Positions 33,760 to 46,977 of a stretch of 64,000 nucleotides of DNA are shown here, one piece after another. How positions within the stretch are numbered: position 1 is the stretch's first letter; each line of letters starts with the position of its first letter. The DNA is taken from assembly GCA_027604505.1 (NCBI GenBank), contig JADIIX010000006.1, positions 129,746 through 193,745 on the forward strand, written 5' to 3'. A program made the translations under genes and the position numbers. This stretch comes from Gonapodya sp. JEL0774 (lineage: Eukaryota; Monoblepharomycota; Monoblepharidomycetes; Monoblepharidales; Gonapodyaceae). The notes under the pieces were generated by a model. That model worked only from the letters and a program-made list of their open reading frames with translations, was not told the origin of the DNA and searched no databases.

Positions 33760-35356
33760 CTTGGTTGATCGTTTAATTGTTGTCTCCTGGATTCAGAGGG
33801 GCATTCATTATTTTAGTAGGAGTGGGTGGACGGTCCTTATGTCACTTCTGGGTGGTTGTGTGGCCAGGTGGGGACAACACCGCGCTCCATCTCGCACTCA
33901 TCGTGCTGCTCACATCTAAATGGCTCAAAGGGACCAGCAAAGTTGCAATCCACCTTTGCTAAGCATTACGTGCCCCCATTCTTCTCTCTCCCTATAATCG
34001 CAAACCGTCTGAGGTATCTCCCTTCCGCACGTCAATCCTGAATCAGTCTCAACCCCACTATATTGTAGAATACTGCCTCTCCTAAAATACACGTTTCGGT
34101 GAAGAGGTGGAGATTGCGCCATTCAACTCCCCTGTATCCCCTTCGTCACTTTTTTGGATGTTTGGCTGAAGTATGCCGATCATCCAACCTGGGTTGACGT
34201 GCCTCTTATTGCAGACTCGGTCCGTGACCTTGATCAGCAATATGGCGTACTTACGAGTTTGATCCGAAGTGCGGCTTTCCCAGAATGTAAATATGCTTCC
34301 ACAATTGTTCTGTTCAGTTCTTTGCACTTACTATCATGGTGTCTAGTCTCAGATGGCTCCGGCAATCATGGAGACAACAGTAAAACAATCACTGATCAAT
34401 TATCACATCACAACCTCTTCAATTTTCGTAGTGTCGGGGAGGCCAACATTTTTTTCGTTTGCGTCGTCAATGAACCCATGGAGAAGCGTAAGCCCATCCC
34501 ATGGCTCTTGGAGAGCTTGTCAAGCGCCAAATGTGGAAGCAGACGCAACTCAATGCATGGATTCTGAAATCGCACAGGCCACCAACCCAGAAACCAGATG
34601 AACAGCAATTCCGACTCAGTCCGGCAGCTTCCACTATTCAAATGGAATAATGATACCAAATACTGAATGACGGATATTCAGGATGAGTGGGAGAGCATTG
34701 GGTACCACGCATATTGCCACACGACAACTGCGGAAATGTGGCAGACTTGGGCGATGTGAAGTGGTGAAGCTGAAATACATGTCGTTTAGCGTGAGATTGT
34801 ACGTGGGCAGTGGTGCAGATTCCTCCATGACAGGTGTTGTTTACAAACAACGAGGTATGGTGAGGACAGAGTAAGACGCTTTCGAATTGACGCTGCGGAC
34901 GCAGCAGAACACTCGCTTTTGCACTTCAATTCTGGTGGTTTGAGTGTGACAGTTTGTAGCGCCATGCGGCGGTGGCCCATCCATGGAGCCCCTACTTCAA
35001 GTATTGTTTTTGCAATGGACGGTGAAAACCTTTTCATAATTTGCTCTAAACCTTTCAGTTGGTTTCTTCATTTTCCCTGCAATTACTTGAGTCGCTAGGT
35101 TCTGTGCTTCGGCTGTGGAGAACCCTGTTCAAATAACTCGGTTCCCATTGTCAACGATGTGCTTGAGATCAATATCTATCCATTCTATCCCGCCTTGCTT
35201 CCTCGTTTCGTATCTCAAACATGACTTGCACTGCTGCAAACAGTGAGAAAAATGTGGCAACAAGGAACAACCCCCCTTTGGGTTCATCAAGGGGTGGCAA
35301 TCAGTCCGACGTGGTAGAGACCAAGGGCATAACAGTCAAATGAATGCCTCCGCTGG
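33760..35356. other. 1.6 kb without a supportable gene
   Basis: No recognisable family. Some plus-strand stretches look coding-like: around 34760-34850 (FSVRLYVGSGADSSM) and 34873-34950 (RRFRIDAADAAEHSLLHF). Others lie around 34150-34560, but I could not connect them into one frame with good splice sites. It may hold an unrecognised multi-exon gene, a decayed gene, or only the promoter of the P-loop gene. Confidence 0.3.
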
Positions 35357-37640
35357 TCATCTCTTCAGCTCACCTTCGGCGCTGAACACTTTTCCTCCCA
35401 ACTCACGTATTCCGTCCATTCCAACTGCAAAACCCACAAGATTAGCTGTCATCATCATTATAATGTTGGCCACGCCACCGCACGCGCACAGGTGCCGATA
35501 CCACCACTGTGACTTGTACTTCGAAGCAACGAAGAATGGCAATACAAAGGAACCGAAACAAAGATTCAGAAAAGCGAAATCTCTGAATCTTTTGCTCTGA
35601 ATTCGACCATTCAACTCACGGTACTCCTACTGAATGCCCATGTTGCCACGCCCTCGGGAACCAAAAACAACACAATAAGCCAGCTCCATGCAAGTAATTG
35701 CATGGTTCGGTCATGCCAAAACGCCACAAAGGCAAACACGACCGGGACAGAAACTAATCGGGACTTTGTGCCACCAAGCGGAACGTATATGTACCTTGAT
35801 AGTGGACACAAGACTGCGACTCAATTTCAACAACAACAATATGTACCAACCCACTCACCTCACTATCCATCTATTGTAACTTCGGTGCCAACCCCTCCAG
35901 AAGCCCTCCGCCGAATAATTATTTGACATGCACCTTTGCATGTTCTCGACGGTTTCGATGCCATCGAGGAGAGCCCACAGTCGGAAGAATCGCCATATTA
36001 CCAACAACTTCCCGAGCAACAGCACCGTCCGATTGGGAACCGTGCAATAAATCAAACACAATCAGCAATGATGCGCCGAGCGGACCCATTCTTCAAGGCC
36101 GACTTGCATACCTTGAGCCACACAAATGTAAGGCACCAGTACCCAACCATTGCCATTTGAAACGGACTCAGGCCTCCCCAAGCACGCTGTTTCGAGATCG
36201 CCTGCACATAAATGGTGTGCAGGAGGGCTTCCATTAGGAGATAGCAGAATACAAAACGAATGGTGTAAAGAAGAACGGACAAGTGAGAGAGAGGGGGTGG
36301 GTTGCGAATCTGTAGGCCCAATCTCAGAGAAAAGCGGTACTCAAGTTCCCACATCGTTTGTCTCACCTGCGATATCCAACCATTAAAAGTACAAATAGGC
36401 CCCGCCTGGAACAACGGTACATAAAGCGTGTAGGCGAGGTAGTTGAAGAGGTGAAAGTCGGCACGGTCTGCGGCGTGCTCGGTGCGGAGGCGGTCGCACA
36501 GGATACTCGCCGGAAGAGAGCATTTGTGGCAGTTGCGAAGATGTACCTGGAAGTTTCCGTATGATACTCGAGTGTCAGTGGATGCCACAATATTCTCGTG
36601 GATACAGGAATTCACAAAACGCGGCCACGACATTCACTTCACCGAAAGTGGGCACCTGCCGCGCCGCCCAGTACAAATCGAGATTAAAAGATATCATACG
36701 AAGCTGGGTAATATTGAATGTGATGAACCACCGGGGCATCAATCCTCGTTCAAAGTCCTGCATTGACATAAGAGTTGCCTGTTGCACCATTTTATGTCCT
36801 GGAGCACGATGTAAAAACTTCTCACCAAAAACGCCAAGCTCTCCGAGATAGACGCCCATGGCACTGCTCCCCAACGCTCATTGCTGTACAGCAGGAACAG
36901 ATTAAGCATCCACGTCATTACCGGATTCCATTGCGATCCTTGGCAGGTCCACGCAATGACGTAATTCAGTCCTAGCTCGAGCAACACCCGAATGCTGTTG
37001 GTTCCGTACAAGACCCATAGAAAGATTGTGGAGAAGATGAGGTTAAAGACGAGTCGAGGGTGAAACGAACCCAAGGCGGAATCTTGGTGTCGGAAGGGAA
37101 GGCGGCGAGCTATGTGGCTGAGGACCAAGTGCGCAAGTGACGCGCCTACAAGGGCATTAATGTTATTGCGGAATGATGCATATTGGCCATCGGAGTTGTC
37201 CTGAAAGCAAGAGTGTAAGTCGTTTCTGACTCGGGGAGTTTGGTTCTTGACTAAAGACAGACAGACCACTTTGAGACGAAAAATCCATCCCTCACTCAAA
37301 AGCTTTGCGTAGCGAGGATATTGCGGGGTATTCCCTGTCGAAATGACCGGATGCTTGCAAGAGAATTATGCCACGGGGCGGCAAGAAGAGTAAACCCACA
37401 CAGACTAAGCTCGATTGCGCACTTAAACATCATTGTTACAGCCACAATAAGAATGCAGTAATATACAAGGAACTCCGATGTCCACCATCGAGGCTGGTCG
37501 GGTGTTCTGCGATCACCACTGAGAACTGTCTTGTTCCCATTAGCATCTCCCTGAGTCCTAAGTCGTTGCCCATCCTCCTCGGATCCACTTTTAGTTCGCG
37601 AAGCATGCATGATCTCGTCTGGTGGTCTCCGGCGGGACAT
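35357..37640 (-). CDS. GUP1: GUP1-like membrane-bound O-acyltransferase (MBOAT)
   Basis: The start is the ATG at 37640 ([11 protein letters not shown]). Exons carry in order: [20 protein letters not shown] (TM), [33 protein letters not shown], several TM segments, [67 protein letters not shown], and VAFVAFWHD with the MBOAT active-site His. The end matches GUP1: [15 protein letters not shown], then [15 protein letters not shown]. In yeasts Gup1 is an ER/plasma-membrane protein that acylates the GPI-anchor lipid and is related to HHAT. About eight exons, all introns short. Divergent from CFAP299 with 143 bp between the start codons. Confidence 0.9.
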
Positions 37641-37783
37641 ACAAAGCTGATCACCGGTTATGTAAAAGCTGATCAACGGCTAAAGTGCATGTGCGCATCA
37701 GGAGTGGCCTCAACAGATGATCGAAAGAAACTCAGGACCAACCGAACCATCAATTACAATTACACCTGAGTAAAGCCACCGCG

Positions 37784-38890
37784 ATGATAGCGGACCAAGA
37801 TGCCCGCGGCGGGAGTGCCGGAAGCGATGGTGGAGATGGACTGGGAAACGGAGCTTCTGGTGGTGACAATGGCGTTGCAGACTTTGCGAAGTACGAGGAT
37901 TACCTGGATTCTCAAATCCAGCCAATTGATCTATACTATCTTGAAGTGAGGCTTCCCTATTACTCTTTCTTCGAATGTCTATCTGTGCCTGCTTTGGCAT
38001 TTCAATTTCGCGACTCTCACAACAGGACAAAGAGCTTGCTCGCCAGCTCGTAGAGCTGGGATACCGAGGTTCCGGTGAACCACTCAAGCGCGAGGAGTTT
38101 GAATCTCGAAAGAAAGCCGCCGAGTCATTCCGGCTGTCAAAACGAAACCCCACCAAAACTCTTGCGCATCAAGGCAAGGACCTCACAGGGTTCCCGTTTC
38201 TTCAAGCACTCGCAGAAAGGGAGGAGGCAAATCGAAGCGGGAAGCTGACGGTGGGAGTTGAGCTGCTCATCAGTCGCAAATTACTCCGTGAAGAGTCCAC
38301 CCTGAAACGCACAAGTTTTCTGTAGTCAATAATATTCCTCCGAACCCGGAATGCGAAAAAGCAAGAAGTTTCAGGCTATATTGATTACGCTCATCGTCTG
38401 AAATCGGAGAACTTTGAGCCGTACTTCTCACGTTCAAAGCTCCTGCTTCCACGACCATCGGACCTGAGTTTCTACAACTGGGAAACGCAAACTTGCACAA
38501 GCAATAATTCTCCAAACTTTCAAGTGATGGCGGATAACGAGAACGGGTTATTGTTCAAAAACAAGCGAGATCGAAAAATCATCAACGTTGATCCGAAGGT
38601 CTGAAACACAAACACACGGCCCATTGATTTCACTCAACAGATCACGTGAATTGACATCTTAGGAACCGAATCCTGGGGATAACACAACGCGCTTTGAGAC
38701 TCAAACAAGTCAACACATTCAGGTGGTTATCTATGACCATCTCACCAGACGCAAGGTTCGAATGAAGCGCTGCATGACTGTCGTTCGGATTTTATCTGAC
38801 GTTAGAAACTTTGTCAGATGTGATCGACTTACATACCAATATGTACATCGTAATGGAAAGCAACATAATCTAAGTGCCGCCAGGTTTTGA
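37784..38890 (+). CDS. CFAP299: CFAP299 orthologue, flagella-associated protein
   Basis: Exons 37784-37945, 38026-38250, 38326-38598 and from 38663. Blocks match animal CFAP299 (C4orf22) almost word for word: [98 protein letters not shown] and [12 protein letters not shown]. The protein is known only from ciliated organisms and is linked to sperm flagella. Reading straight through gives 295 residues with an unconserved tail to the TGA at 38888-38890. A 58-nt intron (GTTCGA...TTAG) right after TRRK would end the protein at 38823 with 257 residues, closer to the 233 of the human protein. Convergent with XRN2, only 12 bp from its stop in the long model. Confidence 0.92.
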
Positions 38891-38902
38891 GTGACTCGTC
38901 AA

Positions 38903-41900
38903 TTATTTAGATCTGCCCCGAACATTTCTCGACCAACCTAAATTACCACCACCGTGGATTGTACCCGAATTCCCTTGACCACCGGGTGGAGCTGCATCAG
39001 TTTGCTGGTTGCGGTAGCCTTGCTGGCCACCATAGCCATGTTGATAACTCGATGGTGCCCACCCTCCACCATTTTGAACAGGAGCCTCATAGGAATGACT
39101 TGGTCGCCAGCCAGCGCCTACATTAGTCGTTCCATTTGCCACATGATAGCCACGATTGCTCCTGTCGTTGTCCCTGGCAGATCGTGAAGAGTTGTCACTG
39201 CCTGAGTTCCTCGCCCCTGAGGGGTCGGCAGAGTCTCGCGAATCACGAGAGCCTCTAAAGTCGTAGTCCCGTGAGCTTCCGTTGTACCGACCGAAATCCT
39301 GATTGTACGAGTTGCCGAGCGAAGAGCGATCGCCCGAAGAGCGAGAGTTTGGTCGGCTAGGGCTGTCAGTATTTTCCCTCCCATAGCCTGTCCTCCCCCC
39401 ACGCCCGTATCCACCCCTTCGATCTAGATCTTGACCACGGTAGTCATCCCCTCTCTGCCAGTATCCGTCAGACTGACTCCGACCGTAACCGATTCCATGC
39501 TGGTCGTGGTGTCCCTGAGAACCCATTCCACTACTAGCCATTCGCATTGCACCGTCCGTTAATCTAGGCCCGCCGCCGCGACCACCTCGGCCGCCCCGTC
39601 CCCGATTTGTCCCACCCAATCGAACCCAGTAGACATCTTGCGACGAGAGTATCTTTGGTGGCATTTTGACACCAGGGAGCAATGTTCCTTTGTGAACATA
39701 TTCCCTGGGAGTTTGGGGGTTAAAGAAGACCACATCCAGACATCGAAGGTTGAAAATATCAGGCTGCCCTTCACGTTTCAAAGGGGATATCAGAGTGGCG
39801 CCAGGAACGAGGGCTTCGGGATCTTGGACGACAAGACCCATTATGTGCTCCGGCAACGACTTGAGAGCCTTTGCCTTTTCAAGGAGCTCCTCCGGAAGGG
39901 GTAACTTCGAATTAATCTGGGGACCTTCGAAAGATTTGTAAAGTATCGATATCTCATCAAACAGCTCATGTTCACAATGAACAAAGAGGCGATCGTAGCC
40001 ACGAGAATTGCGGCGTACTTCTTCCGGGGTCAATGTGGGATAAACATCTTGCAGCGCAGCAAATAGTCGTTTTTCATCAATGAAAGGGAGAAGGGCGACA
40101 CCTTCACGGAGAGAATAGAAAGCATAGAGTAACACGTACAAACGTAGATAGCTTTCCAGAACAGTTTTACGCACCTTGCCACGCATACTTCTTTCCATTC
40201 AAATCGATCTTGAACCTAGTTGGGTAGAAATCTCCGATCACGCTGTCTTCCTCTCTCATCAGATCTCTCCATGGCACAGGTAAAGCTTTGTCACTTGCTT
40301 TTGGGAGTACCCCCATAAGCTGCTCCAGAGGTGCGAACGGAGTTCCATAGTCAAACTTAATCTGAAGCGAAACCAAGTCCGTACAGTCAGAAGCAAACGG
40401 TGAGTAATGGAAAGGATAGTACCACGGCCAAGACTGCACGCCCTGGTAGTAGTACTTGAGGACCCAGCAAAGACCCTCAATGTACTTGCCGACGACGCTG
40501 TTTGGATTGGGACATCAATTTAAGCCTAGAATCTCAAATGCTTCAATAGACTTACCTTCTCCTGAATGCGGTGTCCGCAACGTCCACTCCAAACTTGCTA
40601 CGGTAGTACCTTCCTTTCCAGCCTGGTTCCCAGAGCCTTACCTCGTCGACGGGCTCACCTGTTGCCTCTTCGACTACTTGTACAAGCTCACTTTGATCCA
40701 CCACTTTCTTGTGGGCAATAGGAACATCCGAAACAATCATTGTCTCCTCAACTTCGGTGTCAGACTCTTCCACCAACGTAGCTTCGGGCGTGGACACAGC
40801 GCCGAGGCCAGGAATGCCAGAATCATCCGACGACAGCAAGGATATGTCTGGAGTGCTAGATGATCGACGCAGAGATTCTGTGTCACCATCATCAGCGCGC
40901 ACAATATCCATCTCGGCGACATCCACTGTTGGCTCAGGCGCTTGATCGCTTCCGCTCCTTTCATAACTCTCTTCCATGTAGGCGTCTTCCTTCATAGAAA
41001 CAACCTCGCTTCTTCTCCTTTCATTACTCTCTTCCATGTAGGCGTCTTCCTTCATAGAAACAACCTCGCTTCTTCTCCTTTCATTACTCTCTTCCATGCC
41101 GGTGTCTTCCTTGCCGGAAACAACCTCACTTGTGCTTTCGTGTGTTGCATCCTCTGGTTTGAGATTTTCTGTTGCGGTTCTATTTCCATCTTCAGAGGGG
41201 GAGGCCTTATTCAACTGTTCCTTAGCACCCTTTCCCATCAGTCGCTCTCTCAAAAACGCCGCAGCATCCGCATTCGCCTTTTTCTTGTCCCTTTCCTCAA
41301 CTTTTTTAGTAATAATCTCTTTGTTAATCGCAGTTGATTCCTTTTCTGTCTCATCTTCGCCGCCCTGTAGCATACCTGCTCTAGGTCCTTTTCCCAGAGG
41401 CATCGCGTACTTGAGTTGATCTTCTCCGTAAACAGAAGCTCTGAGAATCTCAGGTGCCTCTGCGGCTTTACGTTTCCTTGATCCTGAATTTTCATGGCCA
41501 CCGATCCGCCAGTCGTCCCCGTCCGGTCCTGAAGCTCCTCTCCCTGCGTTTTCTCGCCTCTTTCTATCCCTTTCGTTTCGCAATCGCCTCTCTTCTTTCT
41601 CCTTACGAAGACGAAACGTCTCGTCCTCCAGTTTTCCGAGTTCCTCCATGAGCAGGTCCAATCGTCCAAGATTGAGTTCGCCATTATCAGTAAGGTACCC
41701 CCCCATAAGAGGTAAAGTCCGTTTCCAAATGCCGACGAGTGAATCAATGGCACCCTCTTTGATCTCAAGGCTTGGCAGATGCGGCAAGAAGTCGTTGCCC
41801 ACGAAGAAGCAAAGAAACACCCAGTCATCCAGTGCACGTTCGAGAGACCAAGTGAACGGAAGGTACCCTTGCTGAGGGGTGAGCTCTGCCTCAAGATACT

Positions 41901-43469
41901 CGCGGAGCTGCGGCACATGAAGAAAGACAAACGGCTTAAGGCCAGAAGAGTTCTCTTTCTCGTCAAATTGGCCCGTCTTCTGCTTCGCCTTGCCTATAAA
42001 ACAAGACCACAAGGATACGTTATTCGATTTAGACAAAAATGCACAGAACAAAGTTGAGGCTGCCAAACTCACCGGTGCACATCGCCGCTTGATGTCCTTT
42101 CTGACCGCAGATAAAACACTTGTCTCGGTCATTGCTTTCCTGTGCAAATACATCCTCCCTCAAAATTCTGAAGTGCGGTTCGTGTGTCACAAGGGCCAGC
42201 ATTATTAGGTCAGCGTCCAAACCGTAGAGGACGTGCGAAGTGTTGGGATCGTGGGAGGGGTGGAAACGCTGTTTTCGAATGTAGTCCATGATTTTGTGCT
42301 CACCCTCGCCGGCGACTGATGCGTCAGACAGAACGACTTTGATCTTTCAAAAGTGTTTGCATAAAGTGAGATGACGGGGTTCGGAGACAACGGTCATCAC
42401 TGCTTGCCAAGGTGCTCGTACCTTGGCCCAGCACGGATCATGTTGCATACGGTCAGCAACATAGTAGCGTAAGCAGACTGCGAGGTTCTCCATAAATGGG
42501 GTTCCGGGGGTAATAACATTGGAGTCAAATGCAGACTTCGCGGGCCGGGGAGGAAGTTGCTCGTGGGAAGCTACGAATACAGAACGAGTTCACCGATCAG
42601 TTATCTCGAAAGGTACAACAATAAAGTTTTGTATCGTCGCTTGGTGGAGAATCTGCGCCACCACCATTAGGCAGCAGTAACACCCACCCTCCCACTCTTT
42701 TCTGACTCTCTCTTCATCTTCCTCTTTCTCTCTGGCATCCTGAGCCGCTCTGAATCGCCGGGATCGTTGCTGGTTCATTTTGGCACGGGGAGCGACTCCG
42801 TCAATAGCCATGTAAAGTAGTCGCCGTGGGCGTATCATGCGAACTATGCGATCAATGTATTTAAAGATCGCAAGAAACATCAGTGATTCGGTTTCGGGGG
42901 CGGGCTGAAGTCACATAGAGGAGTCGATAAGTAGATTGTGAGACGATTTTGAGCAGAGCTCAGCAAAAGAACAGACATCGCTCGGCCGATTCGCAATTGG
43001 CTATTTCAACGGCTACTCCGCCGGATAGGACGTAGAGTCACATGCCCCAACCTGCGCGCTTCTCAAAAGGCACCATTGCTCTACCGGAATCCCTCGCACC
43101 GCATACCCTCCATGTCCACATCTCGTCCCATGCAATCCCAGAAGTCAGTTCTAGATTCCTTACTTTGTCTTCTGGGTGGCAACACGGGTGAATGATTCCG
43201 TTCATGTCAAGGTAGAGGTTGTCGAACTCCATTCCATTGGGGTTCGGTTCAGACTGCAATAGAGAGATCAAGTTTCCCCAATGGAGGTAGCCAGTGGATT
43301 ACTGTGAGCCAAAATGAGAATTCAGAACGAGTTATTCTGTGGATAGACTCACCCAGTCCACTGGAATGTCTTCGTCCTCATCCGTCTGTTGCTGAACATC
43401 CTCCACCACAGGGGTCGTGATCTTTGGGTATTTGGTGGATAGCCACCGGAAAAGTGCGGGAACTCCCAT
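38903..43469 (-). CDS. RAT1: 5'-3' exoribonuclease Xrn2/Rat1
   Basis: The nuclear exonuclease that trims rRNA and terminates RNA polymerase II transcription. The N-terminus [17 protein letters not shown] and the active-site strand [16 protein letters not shown] are diagnostic. So are the blocks [20 protein letters not shown] and [11 protein letters not shown], and [25 protein letters not shown] zinc knuckle, [14 protein letters not shown], is present as in Xrn2 but not Xrn1. The C-terminal 230 residues are an RGG/Ser/Tyr/Gly/Asp-rich low-complexity tail (starting [10 protein letters not shown]). The central acidic region has a 20-residue tandem repeat, listed separately. About ten exons. The stop is at 38903. 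Confidence 0.94.
40955..41133 (-). repeat. 60-bp tandem repeat inside XRN2
   Basis: Units at 40981-41040 and 41041-41100 are identical except for the last two bases. A partial copy lies at 40955-40980 and a diverged one at 41101-41133. Each unit codes 20 residues of the type [20 protein letters not shown]. The near-identity indicates recent duplication. Confidence 0.95.
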
Positions 43470-43900
43470 AGTTGCGTTGTACGGGCTGTGAGCAAACGAT
43501 GATTCCAGGAGGAGATATTTTTATTGGAGCCAACTGTGAGGGAGCTCCACGAACAACTCCCACACAACTGTAACCTCCAGGAAAGCAAATATCGGGCGGA
43601 AGCCCTATATGGGGTTCGGTGACGCTGGAGAAGAAAGCGGAACACAAAAAATTTTTTATTGCATGACGCTTTGCCATGCTCATGTGACTCGGGGTCAATA
43701 GATCCTGAAGTGCTCTATGGGCACTTTCAAACTGGCAGCTCCAAGAAACAAACAAGGTGAAGGAAGACCTTTGGGGCACGAAAAAACTACAAGATATTTG
43801 AAAGCATCCCCCCCAAGAAAGACAAGTACAACTAGTATGTTAAGTAAATCACATCTCTGTCACCCTTCAGTAATATGAAAGACGAGAAACTCGTTCAAAC

Positions 43901-46900
43901 TTAGGCAGCCATCTTATCGAGGAGTGACTTGTCATATTCGAGGTTCACAGCATCGGCTTCCTTCATCATCTCTTCGTCGAAGAGTCCTTGCTGCCTGAGG
44001 TACTCGAGAGCGCGGCGATTCTGCCACTTAATTGCAAGCGGAATAAGCAGCACAGAGATCCCGGATAACGCGTAGGAGATGGTTCCCCAGAGCATGGCAG
44101 CGACATACTCCGGATAGTCTTCATCTGCGGTGTGTACAGGTCGGTAAATAAATGACAAAGTATTGTGAACGCAAAAACATTTGATGCGCGAGACTCACCT
44201 GGGTACATAAAAGGGGAAATCAAAGCCGCAACGAACGCGATAGCAGACATCCATCCAAGGGCTTGACCAACTTCTGTCGAGCCTTTGAGAGTGACAGTAC
44301 GGTACTATGGAGTACGACGGATGTTGGTCACAACCGTCTGCGAGACAACGCAGGATTCGAGCTCACGTTCAGGACCAGTGGGTAGACCGCCCAGTTGAAG
44401 TAAACCAGAAATACCATTCCGTAGCGAGCAGGGTTGGAGATGAAACCCTGGTGTCCAATCGCAGGCTCCTGTCAGACACACAATTCCATTTTGCACTTCC
44501 AGTCACAAAGAGCCTACCGCGTTGGTTTCGGTCGGTGGATTGTACGCTGCGCCTGTCAAAAAGAAACTTCCAACAGTAGATATGGTCTGATTGAGCAAAT
44601 AGGAGCATAAGCGTTCACATACTTGATGTTCACAACGAGGATGCCACCCACCATCGGAATGACGTAGTGCCACATGCGCTCTCGAGTGCTTTGAAGAAAG
44701 CCCAAGATATTTTAACAAACAAGCATAAAAATGCTGAGTAAAACCAATTCCCCACAGTCACTTACAAGTCGGAGTGCCAAGAAACCGCAACGTAGAACAC
44801 TAGAGTTGCAAAGTTTGGTCCAATCGAGGCCAAGTTGGAAGATACCCCAGTGTTGAAACCGAGCCCTTGCAGGACGCTGGTAAGAAAAGCCGTGGCTCCA
44901 AACACTCCGATGTTGAGAGTCAGGTAAGAGAACATGAAACTGCCCACGGAAAAAAATAAATATGAGTTTAGCATTCGAACGGTAGTTTGAATTGCCTTTC
45001 CACCACCTACAGATACTGCGCAGGCTGAGCCCACAAGTCCCAGAACGAGGTCCAGTCAAAGTCTGCCTCGGTTGACTTTGGTGCATTTCTAGGCAGCCTT
45101 TTCATGGCAACGTCACGTTCCGCAGGCGTTAATACTGTCGTTGGCGTTTCCGGATAGTCCAACATGACAATATGGGCGAAAACGCCGTACAGCCTGCAAT
45201 CGTTTTACATGAGGACGGTAGATCAACATCCCACGTCGGCAGCACCACTCACATGCTGAACACGCCTTCGATAATGAAGAGCCCTATTCCACGCATGGAG
45301 AAAAGCACATCAAATAGTATCACTGAACACAGCCTGCAATGTTGCGAATGTTGCGACTCACACTGCCATGCCTTGAGACCGCCCTTTCCATTCAAATTAC
45401 CAACACCGATGGCGAGAAGACCGCTGACACCTCCAGCAACTGCAAGAAAGCAATCATCAGCACGATGGGAGCGACTGATTTGCAAGAAATACCCACTGGA
45501 GCTTCCTCCAAAGTACCAAGCGACACGTGTTGCGCGTTCAGTCTTCCATGTCACGCAATTGTGAGCACGAAGAAATGTTCGCAGAAAATTGAGCACCAAC
45601 TCACCGGCTTGTACCAGAAGGACTGAACACAGCACAGGGACAAGAAACAGGATATGAACAGATACAAGTTTATCAGGTGCAATTTTGACGTCATACCATG
45701 TAGTACACAACACCAGGGAGCATGCCAGCCTGACGGTAGAAAGCATCAGGCTCAGAACCAGACGAATAGTTGACGGGCGACAACAACCCACCTCTGCAAC
45801 ACCAAGGAAGAATCTGCACGCCTTCAATCCTGCGGCATTCGTGACCGAAGCCATGCAAGCCAAAACAGCACCCCAAGTGATCTGGTGGCACAAGTATTCA
45901 TGAGGTTTCAGCATCGCGTGCAAGGCGTTTTCGCTGTGCCAACAGTCACTCACAATAATACGAGCCAACCAGACCTAACAATGATTCCCATTATTCAATT
46001 ATGAATGTTAAGATAACAAGTGGCTTGGTCATTACTTACCTTTGCACCAAACCGTTTCATGAAGTAGTTGGACGGGACCTCCATGACAATAATTCCCCAG
46101 TAAATGAGCGAAATAGCCCTGTCAAACCGTGAACGGTCACCAAAAGGTTGCAATTTCTAAATGGACACCAATAGGAAGGTCAACGCACCATTGCCAGTCG
46201 TTGCCGGCGAGGTTCAAAGACTTTTCAATATTGTACTCAGGGTGTGGCTCATTTGGACCAGTGTTGAGGGTCTGAATAAGTATATGATGTCAGCATTGTT
46301 CTTCTGTCGAGGATTTCGATGTCAAGGACACTTGCCCTCGCATTGCCCAAGTTTACGCGGTCCACTGAAGGAACGAATGTAGTTTTCACGTAACGTCCAA
46401 GTGATGAACAAGAGGAGTTTCATGACTTACGATACTTTTGAGTGTACAGTGAGGAATAGTAGGATGCAAGACAGGGCAAGCGCGCATCGGATGTTCAAAG
46501 GGACGAAGGCGGCAAAGTTTCAATTACACACACGCAGTTGGTTTTGTACAACAGGGGACCTTCCACAACGTAGCCATGTGGGGCACCCATCACGAACCTG
46601 GATAAAATACATGCCGAAACAAACGGCTGTAATCCTGCAGTGAGGACGTGTCATGTGAGTGATCGGGTTACGTAAAGCAAAAGCGAAGAGTTCATTTTTT
46701 TTTACCTCAGATCCAACTTGCGAACAAGGCTTTTTTCAACCTCAGGATCCCAAGTGCAAGGGGGACACTGGTACATGGATACATAAGAAGGTTCACCTGG
46801 AAGTGTGGAAGTGGAACACAATTTGTACAAACTCACGAGCGCGTCCGCCTCGGAAATCACGGCTCCACTCGCATCCTTGCTGGGCCACAAGGCTTTCCTA

Positions 46901-46977
46901 ATGTCGTAGGACCCAGCTTCTACGAAGTACTTTTGCCTGCCACCGGGATTCGAGATATATATGTATCCGCGGATCAT
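43901..46977 (-). CDS. MFS transporter, Dal5/allantoate permease (anion:cation symporter) type
   Basis: Many short exons. The N-terminal cytosolic part starts at the ATG at 46977 and leads to TWDPEVEKSLVRKLDLR, followed by the first TM, TAVCFGMYFIQ. Hallmarks of the ACS family then appear: IVMEVPSNYFMKRFGAK, ASVTNAAGLKACRFFLGVAE, GVVYYMV, ERATRVAWYFGGS, GLLAIGVGNLNGKGGL and RGIGLFIIEG. The second half holds FMFSYLTLNIGVFGATAFL, then LQGLGFNTGVSSNLAS and PNFATLVFYVAVSW. The C-terminal tail ends in YDKSLLDKMAA. Fungal members carry allantoate, nicotinate, vitamins or dipeptides; the substrate here is unknown. Exon borders are approximate. Confidence 0.85.
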
